Positions 1 to 8,140 of a stretch of DNA of 64,000 bases are shown here, piece after piece; position 1 is the first letter of the stretch; the number at the start of each line of letters is the position of its first letter. The stretch comes from CAYVTD01 sp964454445 (GTDB lineage Bacteria > Bacteroidota > Ignavibacteria > Kapaibacteriales > UBA2268): positions 20,080 through 84,079 of the forward strand of contig CAYVTD010000006.1 of NCBI GenBank assembly GCA_964454445.1, read 5' to 3'. The position numbers and the translations under genes were made by a program. Under the pieces are notes generated by a model. That model did not search any database. It saw only the letters and a list, made by a program, of their open reading frames with translations, and was not told where the DNA came from.

Positions 1-1833
1 TCAAAATATGCAAAACTTGTGGCTTTCCTTGCAGCATTGATTTTTATCACACATCCCATTATGACGCAATCAGTTACTTATATCTATCAGCGTCTTTCGT
101 CTTTTGCAACAATGTTTTATCTTCTAACAGTATATATTTTTTTGAAAGCCCGGTTGAGTGATAATAGAACAAAAAAATCATTATTCTATATTTTATGCTT
201 TTTTTCGTTCGGAATTGGAACGTTTACAAAAGAAATTATTTTTACTGCTCCGGTAATGCTGTTAGTTATCAATGAATTCTTTTTCCACCAGAAGATTCGT
301 ATTAAATTGTATCATTTATTGATTTTATTAGTTGCCGGCGGTCTAGCCATATATATTGGTGTAGAAATGCTTGGTATCAAGCAATTATTTGGCGTGAAAA
401 AAAGTTATTTTGGTGAAGAAATCACCAATTATACCTATTTCATCACACAATTTCTTGTTGTTGTCAAATACCTGCAACTATTCGTTTTTCCATATAATCA
501 GAATTTTGATTACGATTGGCATCTGCTAACAACCTTTCTTGACCTGAGGGTTATCCTCCCGTTAATACTTCATCTTGCAGTGCTTACTGGTAGCTACTTC
601 TTATTTAAAAAGAACCGTCTAGCAGCATTTGGTATTGTTTGGATATATCTTACTTTATCGGTGGAATCGACATTTATCCCCATCGAAGATATAATATTCG
701 AACATAGAATGTATCTGCCAATGCTCGGTTTTTCGGTGTTTTTAGTATCGATTATCTTCAGCCATATCAAAGAAAAACACATAAAAATAGCGGCTTATGC
801 CCTTGTTACCTGGGCATTAATAAATGGTGCCTTTACTTTCTATAGAAATACAATTTGGGACACCCCTATTAGCTTGTGGACTGATGTTATAAAAAAATCA
901 CCGAATAAAACGCGCGCGCATATACTTCTTGCTCACGCTTATATTTTCAATAATGAATACGAAAAAGCCCTCGAAGTTTACTCGCAAGCAATTCGAAAAG
1001 CATCCGATAAGAAAAGTGCTTATATGGGGCGTGCTGTTGCATATTTTAGTATGGGCAAACATCAGCAGGCTATTGATGATTACACAAGCGCTATAAAAAT
1101 CGCTCCAGATGATGAATTGTTATATGAGGATAGAGCTAAAGTTTTTATTTCTTTAAACCAATATCAAAATGCTATCAATGATTTGAGTTTTGTTTTAAAA
1201 AATTTGAATCCAAAACATCTATGGACTGTTACCTACCACTTGGGCGAAGCATATATGTATTTAGGTCAATATGAAGAAGCAGAATTTTACGCTCATAAAA
1301 GTTTTAAGCTTAATAGAAACAGGGCAACATCAGAAAAGCTCCTTATAAATATAGCAATTAAGTCGGGAAATTTTCAAAAAGCTATTGATTTATGCACGAA
1401 CATCATTGCTACTGATCCTAATAATGTTGAAGCTTATATTATTAGAGGTGATGCTTATAACGCATCGAACCAACCGTTTGAAGCCATTAAAGATTATAAT
1501 AATGCTTATGAATTTGATAATAAAAATATCGGGATTTTGAAAAAAATAGCAGTAATATACTATGATTTAAAAAACTTCAAAAAGTCTGCAGAAACCTTTA
1601 AGAAGATTGCTGAAATAACTCCTGATGATGCTGAAATATATTCGGATATGGGTAGTTCTTATTACTTGGCTGGCGATCCTCAAAAGGCAATTGAATGTTA
1701 CCAAAGGGCTTTGCAGATTAATCCAAACTTTGAAATAGCAAGACAAAGAATTATTTATATTGAAAATGAGATGAAACGTATCTCTTTGGGCATTGCCAGG
1801 GGTATTAAAACTGCAAAAAAGAGAATTCTCTGA
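1..1833 (+). CDS. TPR-containing polytopic membrane protein, GT-C/TMTC-like (5' partial)
   Basis: The reading frame is open from the first base of the window, so the true start lies upstream; the internal GTG at 19 is not convincing. The first ~290 visible residues are hydrophobic with repeated membrane segments. They include a THPIMTQSVTYIYQR stretch resembling the conserved loop of bacterial TMTC-type and O-GlcNAc-related membrane proteins. From about residue 290 to 590 there are about eight tetratricopeptide repeats (for example a SDMGSSYYLAGDPQKAIECY-like unit near the end). Such proteins are thought to be GT-C-fold glycosyltransferases or their scaffolds in the envelope; the precise substrate is unknown. 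A glycosyltransferase gene follows 22 bp downstream, which supports a role in lipid-linked sugar transfer. Confidence 0.72.
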   Translation, partial: SKYAKLVAFLAALIFITHPIMTQSVTYIYQRLSSFATMFYLLTVYIFLKARLSDNRTKKSLFYILCFFSFGIGTFTKEIIFTAPVMLLVINEFFFHQKIRIKLYHLLILLVAGGLAIYIGVEMLGIKQLFGVKKSYFGEEITNYTYFITQFLVVVKYLQLFVFPYNQNFDYDWHLLTTFLDLRVILPLILHLAVLTGSYFLFKKNRLAAFGIVWIYLTLSVESTFIPIEDIIFEHRMYLPMLGFSVFLVSIIFSHIKEKHIKIAAYALVTWALINGAFTFYRNTIWDTPISLWTDVIKKSPNKTRAHILLAHAYIFNNEYEKALEVYSQAIRKASDKKSAYMGRAVAYFSMGKHQQAIDDYTSAIKIAPDDELLYEDRAKVFISLNQYQNAINDLSFVLKNLNPKHLWTVTYHLGEAYMYLGQYEEAEFYAHKSFKLNRNRATSEKLLINIAIKSGNFQKAIDLCTNIIATDPNNVEAYIIRGDAYNASNQPFEAIKDYNNAYEFDNKNIGILKKIAVIYYDLKNFKKSAETFKKIAEITPDDAEIYSDMGSSYYLAGDPQKAIECYQRALQINPNFEIARQRIIYIENEMKRISLGIARGIKTAKKRIL

Positions 1834-1855
1834 TAAAATTGCTGATTAATCAATA

Positions 1856-3022
1856 ATGAAAAACCCAAATATAAACATTCTCGAACTCTCTATTGTAATG
1901 CCTTGTTTGAACGAGGAAGAAACAGTTGCTATTTGTGTTGAAAAAGCATTGCAATTTTTGGCTGAGAATGATGTAAAAGGCGAAGTAATCGTTGCAGATA
2001 ACGGTAGCAGCGACAACTCAGTCGAGATAGCAAAAAGAGCAGGCGCAAGAATCATCATTGTGAATAAAAAAGGTTATGGCTCTGCATTGATAGCAGGAAT
2101 TGAAGCAGCACGAGCAAAATTTATCATAATGGCAGATTCCGACAATAGCTATGATTTTCTTAAGATTATGCCACTTTTAGAAAAAATGAGACAAGGATAC
2201 GATCTGGTCATTGGTAACCGGTTTTCTGGCGAAATCGAACCCAAGGCAATGCCTTTTTTACATAAATACATTGGTAATCCTATGCTTTCGTGGGTAGGGC
2301 GGCTGTTTTTTCAAAGTAAAGTCGGCGATTTTCATTGTGGCTTGCGCGGAATAACCAAACTTGCTTTCAATGAACTAAATTTAGTGGCTTCTGGGATGGA
2401 GTTTGCAAGCGAAATGATTGTCAAGGCAACTTTAACAAAAAAGAAAATAGCCGAAGTGCCAATAGTGTTGCATCCAGATGGTCGCCAGGGCAAGCCACAT
2501 CTAAATTCATTTCGCGATGGTTGGCGACATCTCCGATTCTTGTTGATTTATTCGCCACGCTGGGTGTTTTTCTATCCTGGAGTTGTGCTCATGGCTATTG
2601 GTTTGGTTTTAAGTTTAATGATATTTTTTTTCAAAAAGGATAGCCCTGACATCCACACAATGGTTTATGCCGTTGCTGCAGTGCTGATAGGGTTTCAAGC
2701 AGTTGTCTTTGCTATTTTTTCAAAAACTTTTGCCGTGCATGAGAACCTTATTCCACTTAACCCAATAATCCAAAGGATATTAAATAAAAATATTCTTGAG
2801 ATAGGCATTATATCTGGAAGCTTGATGCTCATTACAGGACTTTTACTCGGATTGTTTCTCGTAATTAGCTGGTTTAATAAAACATTTTGGGATATGGAAA
2901 TAACATCAACAATGCGCATAGCCATAGCTTCTTTCGCATTAATAGTATTAGGGTTTCAAATAATATTTTCGAGTTTTTTCTACAATATTCTCTTACTAGA
3001 AGTGAAAAATGGAAAGATATGA
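1856..3022 (+). CDS. Family 2 glycosyltransferase with C-terminal membrane domain
   Basis: 388 residues. The N-terminal 230 residues are a GT-A domain with an IVMPCLNEEE start, a DNGSSD nucleotide-binding turn (residues 48-53) and a DSD metal motif at 94-96. The C-terminal ~150 residues hold about four membrane-spanning helices. This is the layout of dolichol/undecaprenyl-phosphate sugar synthases, which move a sugar from a nucleotide donor to a lipid phosphate at the inner face of the membrane. The sugar cannot be told from sequence. It lies 22 bp after the TPR/GT-C-like gene and may share its transcript. The ATG at 1856 is taken as the start because the GT-A fold begins almost at once. Confidence 0.85.
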   Translation: MKNPNINILELSIVMPCLNEEETVAICVEKALQFLAENDVKGEVIVADNGSSDNSVEIAKRAGARIIIVNKKGYGSALIAGIEAARAKFIIMADSDNSYDFLKIMPLLEKMRQGYDLVIGNRFSGEIEPKAMPFLHKYIGNPMLSWVGRLFFQSKVGDFHCGLRGITKLAFNELNLVASGMEFASEMIVKATLTKKKIAEVPIVLHPDGRQGKPHLNSFRDGWRHLRFLLIYSPRWVFFYPGVVLMAIGLVLSLMIFFFKKDSPDIHTMVYAVAAVLIGFQAVVFAIFSKTFAVHENLIPLNPIIQRILNKNILEIGIISGSLMLITGLLLGLFLVISWFNKTFWDMEITSTMRIAIASFALIVLGFQIIFSSFFYNILLLEVKNGKI

Positions 3023-3174
3023 CCGATTGGGATTTGGCTTGAATATTGCTTTTTGCATTTTTTATAAATAAAAAGAATTTTTTAGATAAGCAAAAATATC
3101 TAAAATAAATTACTTATATTTATGTTTTTGTAAATAATCTATTGTAAATAATTGACAAAATAATATTAAATCCG

Positions 3175-5574
3175 ATGAGTGAAGAAAGCAATCATAAAAT
3201 TGACCAAGAAACAAGAGAAATGCTTAGTTCCTTCGTATCTGAAGCATTCGATTCTTTAGACACGAACGAGCCAATAGTTGAAGATTTGCGAGCTGAAGAT
3301 AATTCAGAATCGGTAAATGCCATTTTCAGGGTGTTTCACACATTGAAAGGACTATCCGGCTTCTTCGATATGCGCATCATCAACAAAGTAACCCACGAGG
3401 CAGAAACCCTGCTGGATATAATGCGCCGCCAAAACCGCAAACAAAGCGAAGATACGATAACAGTTATTTATCAGACCTTTGATTTTCTTCGTTCTCTACT
3501 TGAGCGCGTGAGTATGGAGTTTACTGATCAATCTGGCGCCGAAGAAGCAGAGGATATGATATTAATAATACGTGATGCCCTTGATACTGTGAAGAATTCT
3601 TCTGATTTAGCTTTTGTTCAAGCTGAGCAAAGGCAAAGTACTGTTGCGGAAACCACCGATATTGATGCTTCTCCTGTCGAAATGAGCGAAGAATTTAGTC
3701 TGGATGCCAATAAAGATTTCAAAGAAGAATCCCGGCAAGCAAGCATAGAGCAACCCTTAGAAAGCTCTACTCAAGATTTGTTGCTTGGCGACGAAATGTT
3801 TCAGCAATATCTAAATGACGCTAATGAATTAGTCGATATAGCAGAGAGCAATCTCATTGAGCTTGAACATAGTCCGGACAACGAAAAGCTCGTTCTGGAC
3901 ACTTTTGGAGCTATCCATAGCTTGAAAGGTAACTCCGGATTTATGGGCTTTAGCATCGTCGAAGAAGTGGCTATGGAGATGGAAACAATTCTCGATTCGA
4001 TACGCAAAAAAGATCTTGATGTCGAAGAGATGATTATTACAGTGCTACTTAGCAATATAGGGTCACTCCGCAACCGTCTTTCAGAAATTGCTCTCACTGG
4101 CGGTAATCAACAGAGACCCGATGACGTGTTTGAATTAAAGGTTGATGAGCCACAACAAAGTATATCGTCTGAAGATTACGATATCCAAGCTAAAAAAATT
4201 GGACATCTTGATGGAGAGCACAGTTATGAATCGAGCAAGCATGAAACACCTGATGCAATCGCAATAGAATCAAAACCAACAGAACAGAAATCGATAGAAC
4301 CTAGCTCACCAGGTACACAAACTAAGCAAATAAAGCCACCCAAAGAAAAAGAAACACAGCAAACAGCAGCAACCCTGCCGCAGATGCAAAAAAAGGATAT
4401 TCGCGTCGAAACTTCGAAAATTGACCGCCTTTTTGATATGGTCGGTGAACTGATAACAATAGAGACAATGGTAACCAGAAATCCTGACCTGCGCGGCTTA
4501 GATCTTCCTAACTTCGCAAAATCGGCGAATATGCTCAACAAAATTACTCGCGATTTGCAAGAGATTTCGATGTCAATTCGTATGATGCCTCTCGAGGGCT
4601 TATTTAATAAAATGAAACGGCTCGTGCGTGATGTTACTATTAAAATGGGGAAAAAGGTTAATTTACTCGTTTCCGGACAGGAAACAGAAATGGATAAAAA
4701 CGTTATTGATGAGATCTCCGACCCTCTTGTGCATATTTTAAGGAACGCTATTGACCATGGGGTGGAATCGCCTACAGATCGTCGCGAAAAAGGCAAACCA
4801 GAAGAAGGCACGGTAAAATTGAGTGCCGCTTACGAAGGCAATGAAATAATAATTAGCGTCGAAGATGACGGCGCTGGCATGAGCCGGGAAGCTCTGATTA
4901 GAAAAGCTGAGGAAAAAGGTATTTTAAGGACTGAGCCAGAGAATATGTCTGACAAAGAGGTTTTCCTGCTTATTTTCGAAGCTGGCTTCTCGACTGCTAA
5001 AGAAGTAACCGATATTTCGGGCAGAGGCGTCGGAATGGACGTTGTTAGAAAAAATATTGAAAAGCTTCGCGGTTCAGTGGACATTCAAAGCCAATATGGC
5101 AAAGGCTCGAAGATTACTTTGAGAATCCCACTGACTTTGGCAATAATGGAAGCAATGATAATTAGACTTGGCGAGGAGATTTACGCTCTTCCAATTTTAG
5201 CTATCAGAGAGTCGTTTCGCCCTAGCGCAGAGGCGATAACAGTTACTATGGACGGGCTGGAAGTTGTAAAGGTGCGCGAAGAGATTTTGCCGGTTATCCG
5301 TCTTCACGAAGTTTTCAATGAAGAAGCCGACAGCGTGGACCTGTCGAGCGGTATTCTAATCATCGTCGAGGCAGGAGAAAGAAAAGCATGTCTCTTTGCC
5401 GACGAAATTGTTGGACAACAGCAAGCAGTTATTAAGGCTTTGTCAAATTATATTGGTAAGGTGGAGGGCATCACAGGTTGTATGGTTCTTGGCGATGGAG
5501 GTATCGGCTTGATTTTGGATATTGAAGGGCTAATCAATATGGCGGAGCATCCTAAACTATTTCAGCCTGCATAA
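3175..5574 (+). CDS. cheA: Chemotaxis-type histidine kinase CheA with two HPt domains
   Basis: 799 residues. Two histidine phosphotransfer domains come first, with acceptor histidines at H55 (FHTLKG) and H248 (IHSLKG). A charged linker follows (about 325-405), then the dimerisation region (SKIDRLFDMVGELI) and the ATPase domain with its N-box (RNAIDHG, 523-529), DDGAGM (564-569) and GRGVGM. A CheW-like domain closes the protein. No clear P2 (CheY-binding) domain is seen. CheA autophosphorylates and passes phosphate to CheY- and CheB-type receivers. It heads an apparent operon with cheW, cheR, cheB, a hybrid kinase and a receiver. A second P1-type domain is unusual for a classical flagellar CheA. 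Confidence 0.95.
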   Translation: MSEESNHKIDQETREMLSSFVSEAFDSLDTNEPIVEDLRAEDNSESVNAIFRVFHTLKGLSGFFDMRIINKVTHEAETLLDIMRRQNRKQSEDTITVIYQTFDFLRSLLERVSMEFTDQSGAEEAEDMILIIRDALDTVKNSSDLAFVQAEQRQSTVAETTDIDASPVEMSEEFSLDANKDFKEESRQASIEQPLESSTQDLLLGDEMFQQYLNDANELVDIAESNLIELEHSPDNEKLVLDTFGAIHSLKGNSGFMGFSIVEEVAMEMETILDSIRKKDLDVEEMIITVLLSNIGSLRNRLSEIALTGGNQQRPDDVFELKVDEPQQSISSEDYDIQAKKIGHLDGEHSYESSKHETPDAIAIESKPTEQKSIEPSSPGTQTKQIKPPKEKETQQTAATLPQMQKKDIRVETSKIDRLFDMVGELITIETMVTRNPDLRGLDLPNFAKSANMLNKITRDLQEISMSIRMMPLEGLFNKMKRLVRDVTIKMGKKVNLLVSGQETEMDKNVIDEISDPLVHILRNAIDHGVESPTDRREKGKPEEGTVKLSAAYEGNEIIISVEDDGAGMSREALIRKAEEKGILRTEPENMSDKEVFLLIFEAGFSTAKEVTDISGRGVGMDVVRKNIEKLRGSVDIQSQYGKGSKITLRIPLTLAIMEAMIIRLGEEIYALPILAIRESFRPSAEAITVTMDGLEVVKVREEILPVIRLHEVFNEEADSVDLSSGILIIVEAGERKACLFADEIVGQQQAVIKALSNYIGKVEGITGCMVLGDGGIGLILDIEGLINMAEHPKLFQPA

Positions 5575-5638
5575 TTTAAAGTATTACAAAACTAATAATA
5601 AAAAAGTTTATTCTTCAAAATTACTTGTGGCTTATAAA

Positions 5639-6175
5639 ATGAATATGGAAGAACAAATAATCGAAAAAGATAGCGTCAACTCGAAGCTAGATGAATTAAA
5701 ACAACTCCAGTTGATCGAGGACGAAGACACTCAAAAGGACAAATTTCTCACTTTTCGCATCGGTAATGAGGATTATGCCATCGACATTAAATATATTAAT
5801 GAAATTATTAGTATCCAAAAGATTACTTCTGTGCCTAATATCAAGAAATATATTAAAGGTATAATCAATCTTAGAGGTAATATTATCCCCGTTATTGATG
5901 TTCGTCTCCGCTTTCACATCGACGAGAAGGAATATACTGATAAGACTTGCATTGTCGTTACAAGTATTAATAATGTCCACGTTGGACTAATTGTTGATGA
6001 GGTTTCTGAGGTATTAAGCATCCCCGAAGATAAAATTTCACCTCCCCCGCAGACTAACAAAGGAGCTAAAAGCCGATATATACAAGGAATCGGCAAAGAT
6101 GGACAAAAAGTGAAGGTTATGATAAATTTATTTAAACTTCTTTACGATGAAGAAAAACCTGTTATGGAGAATTAG
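5639..6175 (+). CDS. cheW: Chemotaxis coupling protein CheW
   Basis: About 178 residues. A CheW fold spans roughly residues 30-170 of the protein, with FLTFRIGNEDYAIDI at the front and the conserved IKGIINLRGNIIPVIDVR core in the middle. CheW bridges CheA and receptors. The N-terminal ~25 residues are an acidic extension. The frame also offers GTG at 5627 and ATG at 5645; ATG at 5639 is preferred over GTG, and no good Shine-Dalgarno sequence decides between the ATGs. It is 64 bp from cheA and 8 bp from cheR, consistent with one transcript. No receptor gene for it to couple is present in the window. Confidence 0.9.
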   Translation: MNMEEQIIEKDSVNSKLDELKQLQLIEDEDTQKDKFLTFRIGNEDYAIDIKYINEIISIQKITSVPNIKKYIKGIINLRGNIIPVIDVRLRFHIDEKEYTDKTCIVVTSINNVHVGLIVDEVSEVLSIPEDKISPPPQTNKGAKSRYIQGIGKDGQKVKVMINLFKLLYDEEKPVMEN

Positions 6176-6183
6176 AATACATA

Positions 6184-7047
6184 ATGGACAAATCGAATAT
6201 CAAAGAGATTGTGCCCAATAACTGGGTCGAGATCCAGCCAAAAGAATTTGCCCTGTTGCGTGATTTGGTATATGATAATATTGGTATTAATCTAACCGAA
6301 GAAAAAAGAAACCTAGTGATGGGACGCTTGCAGAAAATACTTCGCCGGGAAGGATTCACGAGCTTTCATGAGTATTATCAATATGTTAGCAAGGACAAAA
6401 CGGGACAAGCTTTGAGCGAACTCGCAAACAGCATATCCACTAATCATACTTTTTTCTATCGGGAAAACGATCATTTTAATTTTTTTTTAGAAAAAGCATT
6501 ACCTGAAATAGTTGAACGACAAAAAGCAGCAAAAGAGTATGATATAAGGGTTTGGAGTGCCGGATGCTCGAGCGGTGAAGAACCTTATACTCTCGTTATG
6601 CTGTTGATGGAGTTTCTCGGTTCTGATTATTCTCGTTGGAACGCGGGAGTGCTAGCCACTGATATTTCTGAGAAGGCACTGAACACAGCAAGAGCCGGTA
6701 TCTATGAAAAAGAAGGAGTAAAGAACCTTCCTGAAAAACTAGTAAAAAAATACTTTAAAAAGCGCCCTGAAGGCAATTATGAAGTAATTGAAGCTGTGAA
6801 AAAGGAAGTTACTTATCGCCGTTTTAATCTGATGAATACCTATTTTCCTTTCAAAAAGCAATTTCACGCTATATTTTGCAGGAATGTTATGATTTATTTC
6901 GACAATCCAACAAGAAAAACCCTTGTTGAGAAGTTTTATAATCTAACTACTCCCAAGGGCTTCTTTTTCATTGGTCACTCTGAATCTTTAAAAAGAGAAG
7001 AGTGCAAGTATAGATATGTTATGCCAGCATTATATAAAAAAGAATAA
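6184..7047 (+). CDS. cheR: Chemoreceptor glutamate methyltransferase CheR
   Basis: 287 residues, the usual CheR length. The N-terminal helical domain (residues ~8-80) is followed by the SAM-dependent methyltransferase domain. Recognisable motifs are TNHTFFYR, the SAM loop VWSAGCSSGEEPYT (about 123-136), the acidic LATDIS strand end and FCRNVMIYFD. CheR methylates glutamates on chemoreceptors to adapt signalling. Its presence with CheB implies that methylatable receptors exist elsewhere in this genome. It sits 8 bp after cheW and 19 bp before cheB. Confidence 0.95.
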   Translation: MDKSNIKEIVPNNWVEIQPKEFALLRDLVYDNIGINLTEEKRNLVMGRLQKILRREGFTSFHEYYQYVSKDKTGQALSELANSISTNHTFFYRENDHFNFFLEKALPEIVERQKAAKEYDIRVWSAGCSSGEEPYTLVMLLMEFLGSDYSRWNAGVLATDISEKALNTARAGIYEKEGVKNLPEKLVKKYFKKRPEGNYEVIEAVKKEVTYRRFNLMNTYFPFKKQFHAIFCRNVMIYFDNPTRKTLVEKFYNLTTPKGFFFIGHSESLKREECKYRYVMPALYKKE

Positions 7048-7066
7048 TAAAGTAAGGTAAGACGAA

Positions 7067-8134
7067 ATGATTCCAAAAGTTACAAGAGTGTTAATAATCG
7101 ACGATTCTGCTTTAGTTAGAGATATTTTGAAAAAGGGACTTTCTGCCGATTCCACTATTGAGGTCGTCGGAGCAGCACCAGACGTATTTGTTGGCAGGGA
7201 TATGATAGTCGAGTACAAGCCTGATGTACTGACTCTTGACATCGAAATGCCCCGAATGGACGGGGTTGAGTTCCTAAGGAGGCTAATGCCTCAGTTTCCT
7301 TTGCCTGTCGTGGTGGTAAGCTCGCTCACTCAAAAAGGAAAAAGCATAACACTGCAGGCTCTGGAGGCAGGTGCAGTGGATTATGTTCCAAAACCGACAG
7401 CCGATGTTGCCCGCGGCTTGGAAGATATGATGCTCGAACTTCGCACAAAAATCAAAATCGCTTCCACTGCAAACGTAGCACATTGGAAAAATAAACGTAT
7501 TGACAGAGCTGCCCATACTTTGCCCGGCAGCAAGGCACTTGCCGAATCTACCGATAAGGTGATAGCTATCGGAGCTTCAACAGGAGGTACAGAAGCTATA
7601 AGAAGAGTGTTAGAGCCTCTGCCTGCCACAATGCCAGGTATTGTCATTGTGCAACACATGCCAAAGGGCTTTACAAAAACATTTGCCGACCGGCTCAATG
7701 AAGTATGTATGCTGCAAGTGAAAGAAGCTGAAACAGGCGACAGGATTGCTAATGGAAAAGTATTAATTGCCCCAGGCGATTTCCACATGAAAGTCGTCAG
7801 GCGTGGTGGTTATTACGAAGTTATATGTGTGGAAGGCGAAAAAGTGAACGGACACAGACCTTCTGTTGATGTGCTTTTCTATTCTGTTGCCGAGCAAGTC
7901 GCTGCAAACGCTTATGGCATTATTCTTACCGGTATGGGTGGCGATGGCGGCAAAGGGCTGAAAGAAATGAAAGATAAAGGAGCAAAAACTATTGGTCAGG
8001 ACGAAAACTCTAGCATTGTTTACGGTATGCCTAAAGTTGCCTTCGATCTTGGTGGCGTTGACAAACAACTACCTCTTGAACAAATTCCGATAAGCATAGT
8101 CCAAACTGTAACCAAAGACCAAAAGAATACTTAG
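7067..8134 (+). CDS. cheB: Chemotaxis response regulator methylesterase CheB
   Basis: 355 residues. An N-terminal receiver domain has the acidic pair D12-D13 and phospho-acceptor D58 (LTLDIEMPRMDG). The C-terminal methylesterase/deamidase domain carries S171 (GASTGG), H197 (QHMPKGF) and D293 (GMGGDG), matching the expected catalytic triad. It removes methyl groups from chemoreceptors when phosphorylated by CheA, opposing CheR. A purine-rich stretch (taaggtaagacg) precedes the ATG at 7067. It lies in the middle of the chemosensory operon and is followed 6 bp later by the hybrid kinase gene. Confidence 0.95.
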   Translation: MIPKVTRVLIIDDSALVRDILKKGLSADSTIEVVGAAPDVFVGRDMIVEYKPDVLTLDIEMPRMDGVEFLRRLMPQFPLPVVVVSSLTQKGKSITLQALEAGAVDYVPKPTADVARGLEDMMLELRTKIKIASTANVAHWKNKRIDRAAHTLPGSKALAESTDKVIAIGASTGGTEAIRRVLEPLPATMPGIVIVQHMPKGFTKTFADRLNEVCMLQVKEAETGDRIANGKVLIAPGDFHMKVVRRGGYYEVICVEGEKVNGHRPSVDVLFYSVAEQVAANAYGIILTGMGGDGGKGLKEMKDKGAKTIGQDENSSIVYGMPKVAFDLGGVDKQLPLEQIPISIVQTVTKDQKNT

Positions 8135-8140
8135 TTTGAG

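Noticed and set aside
3150..3175. TTGACA-like sequence directly before cheA as a promoter
   Set aside because: It lies only about 20 bp upstream of the start, too close for a -35 box with a usable transcription start, and no matching -10 follows.
4224..4811. 195-codon minus-strand open frame inside cheA
   Set aside because: It is fully antisense to the CheA linker and ATPase region, has no motif or signal peptide, and mirrors the codon pattern of the real gene.
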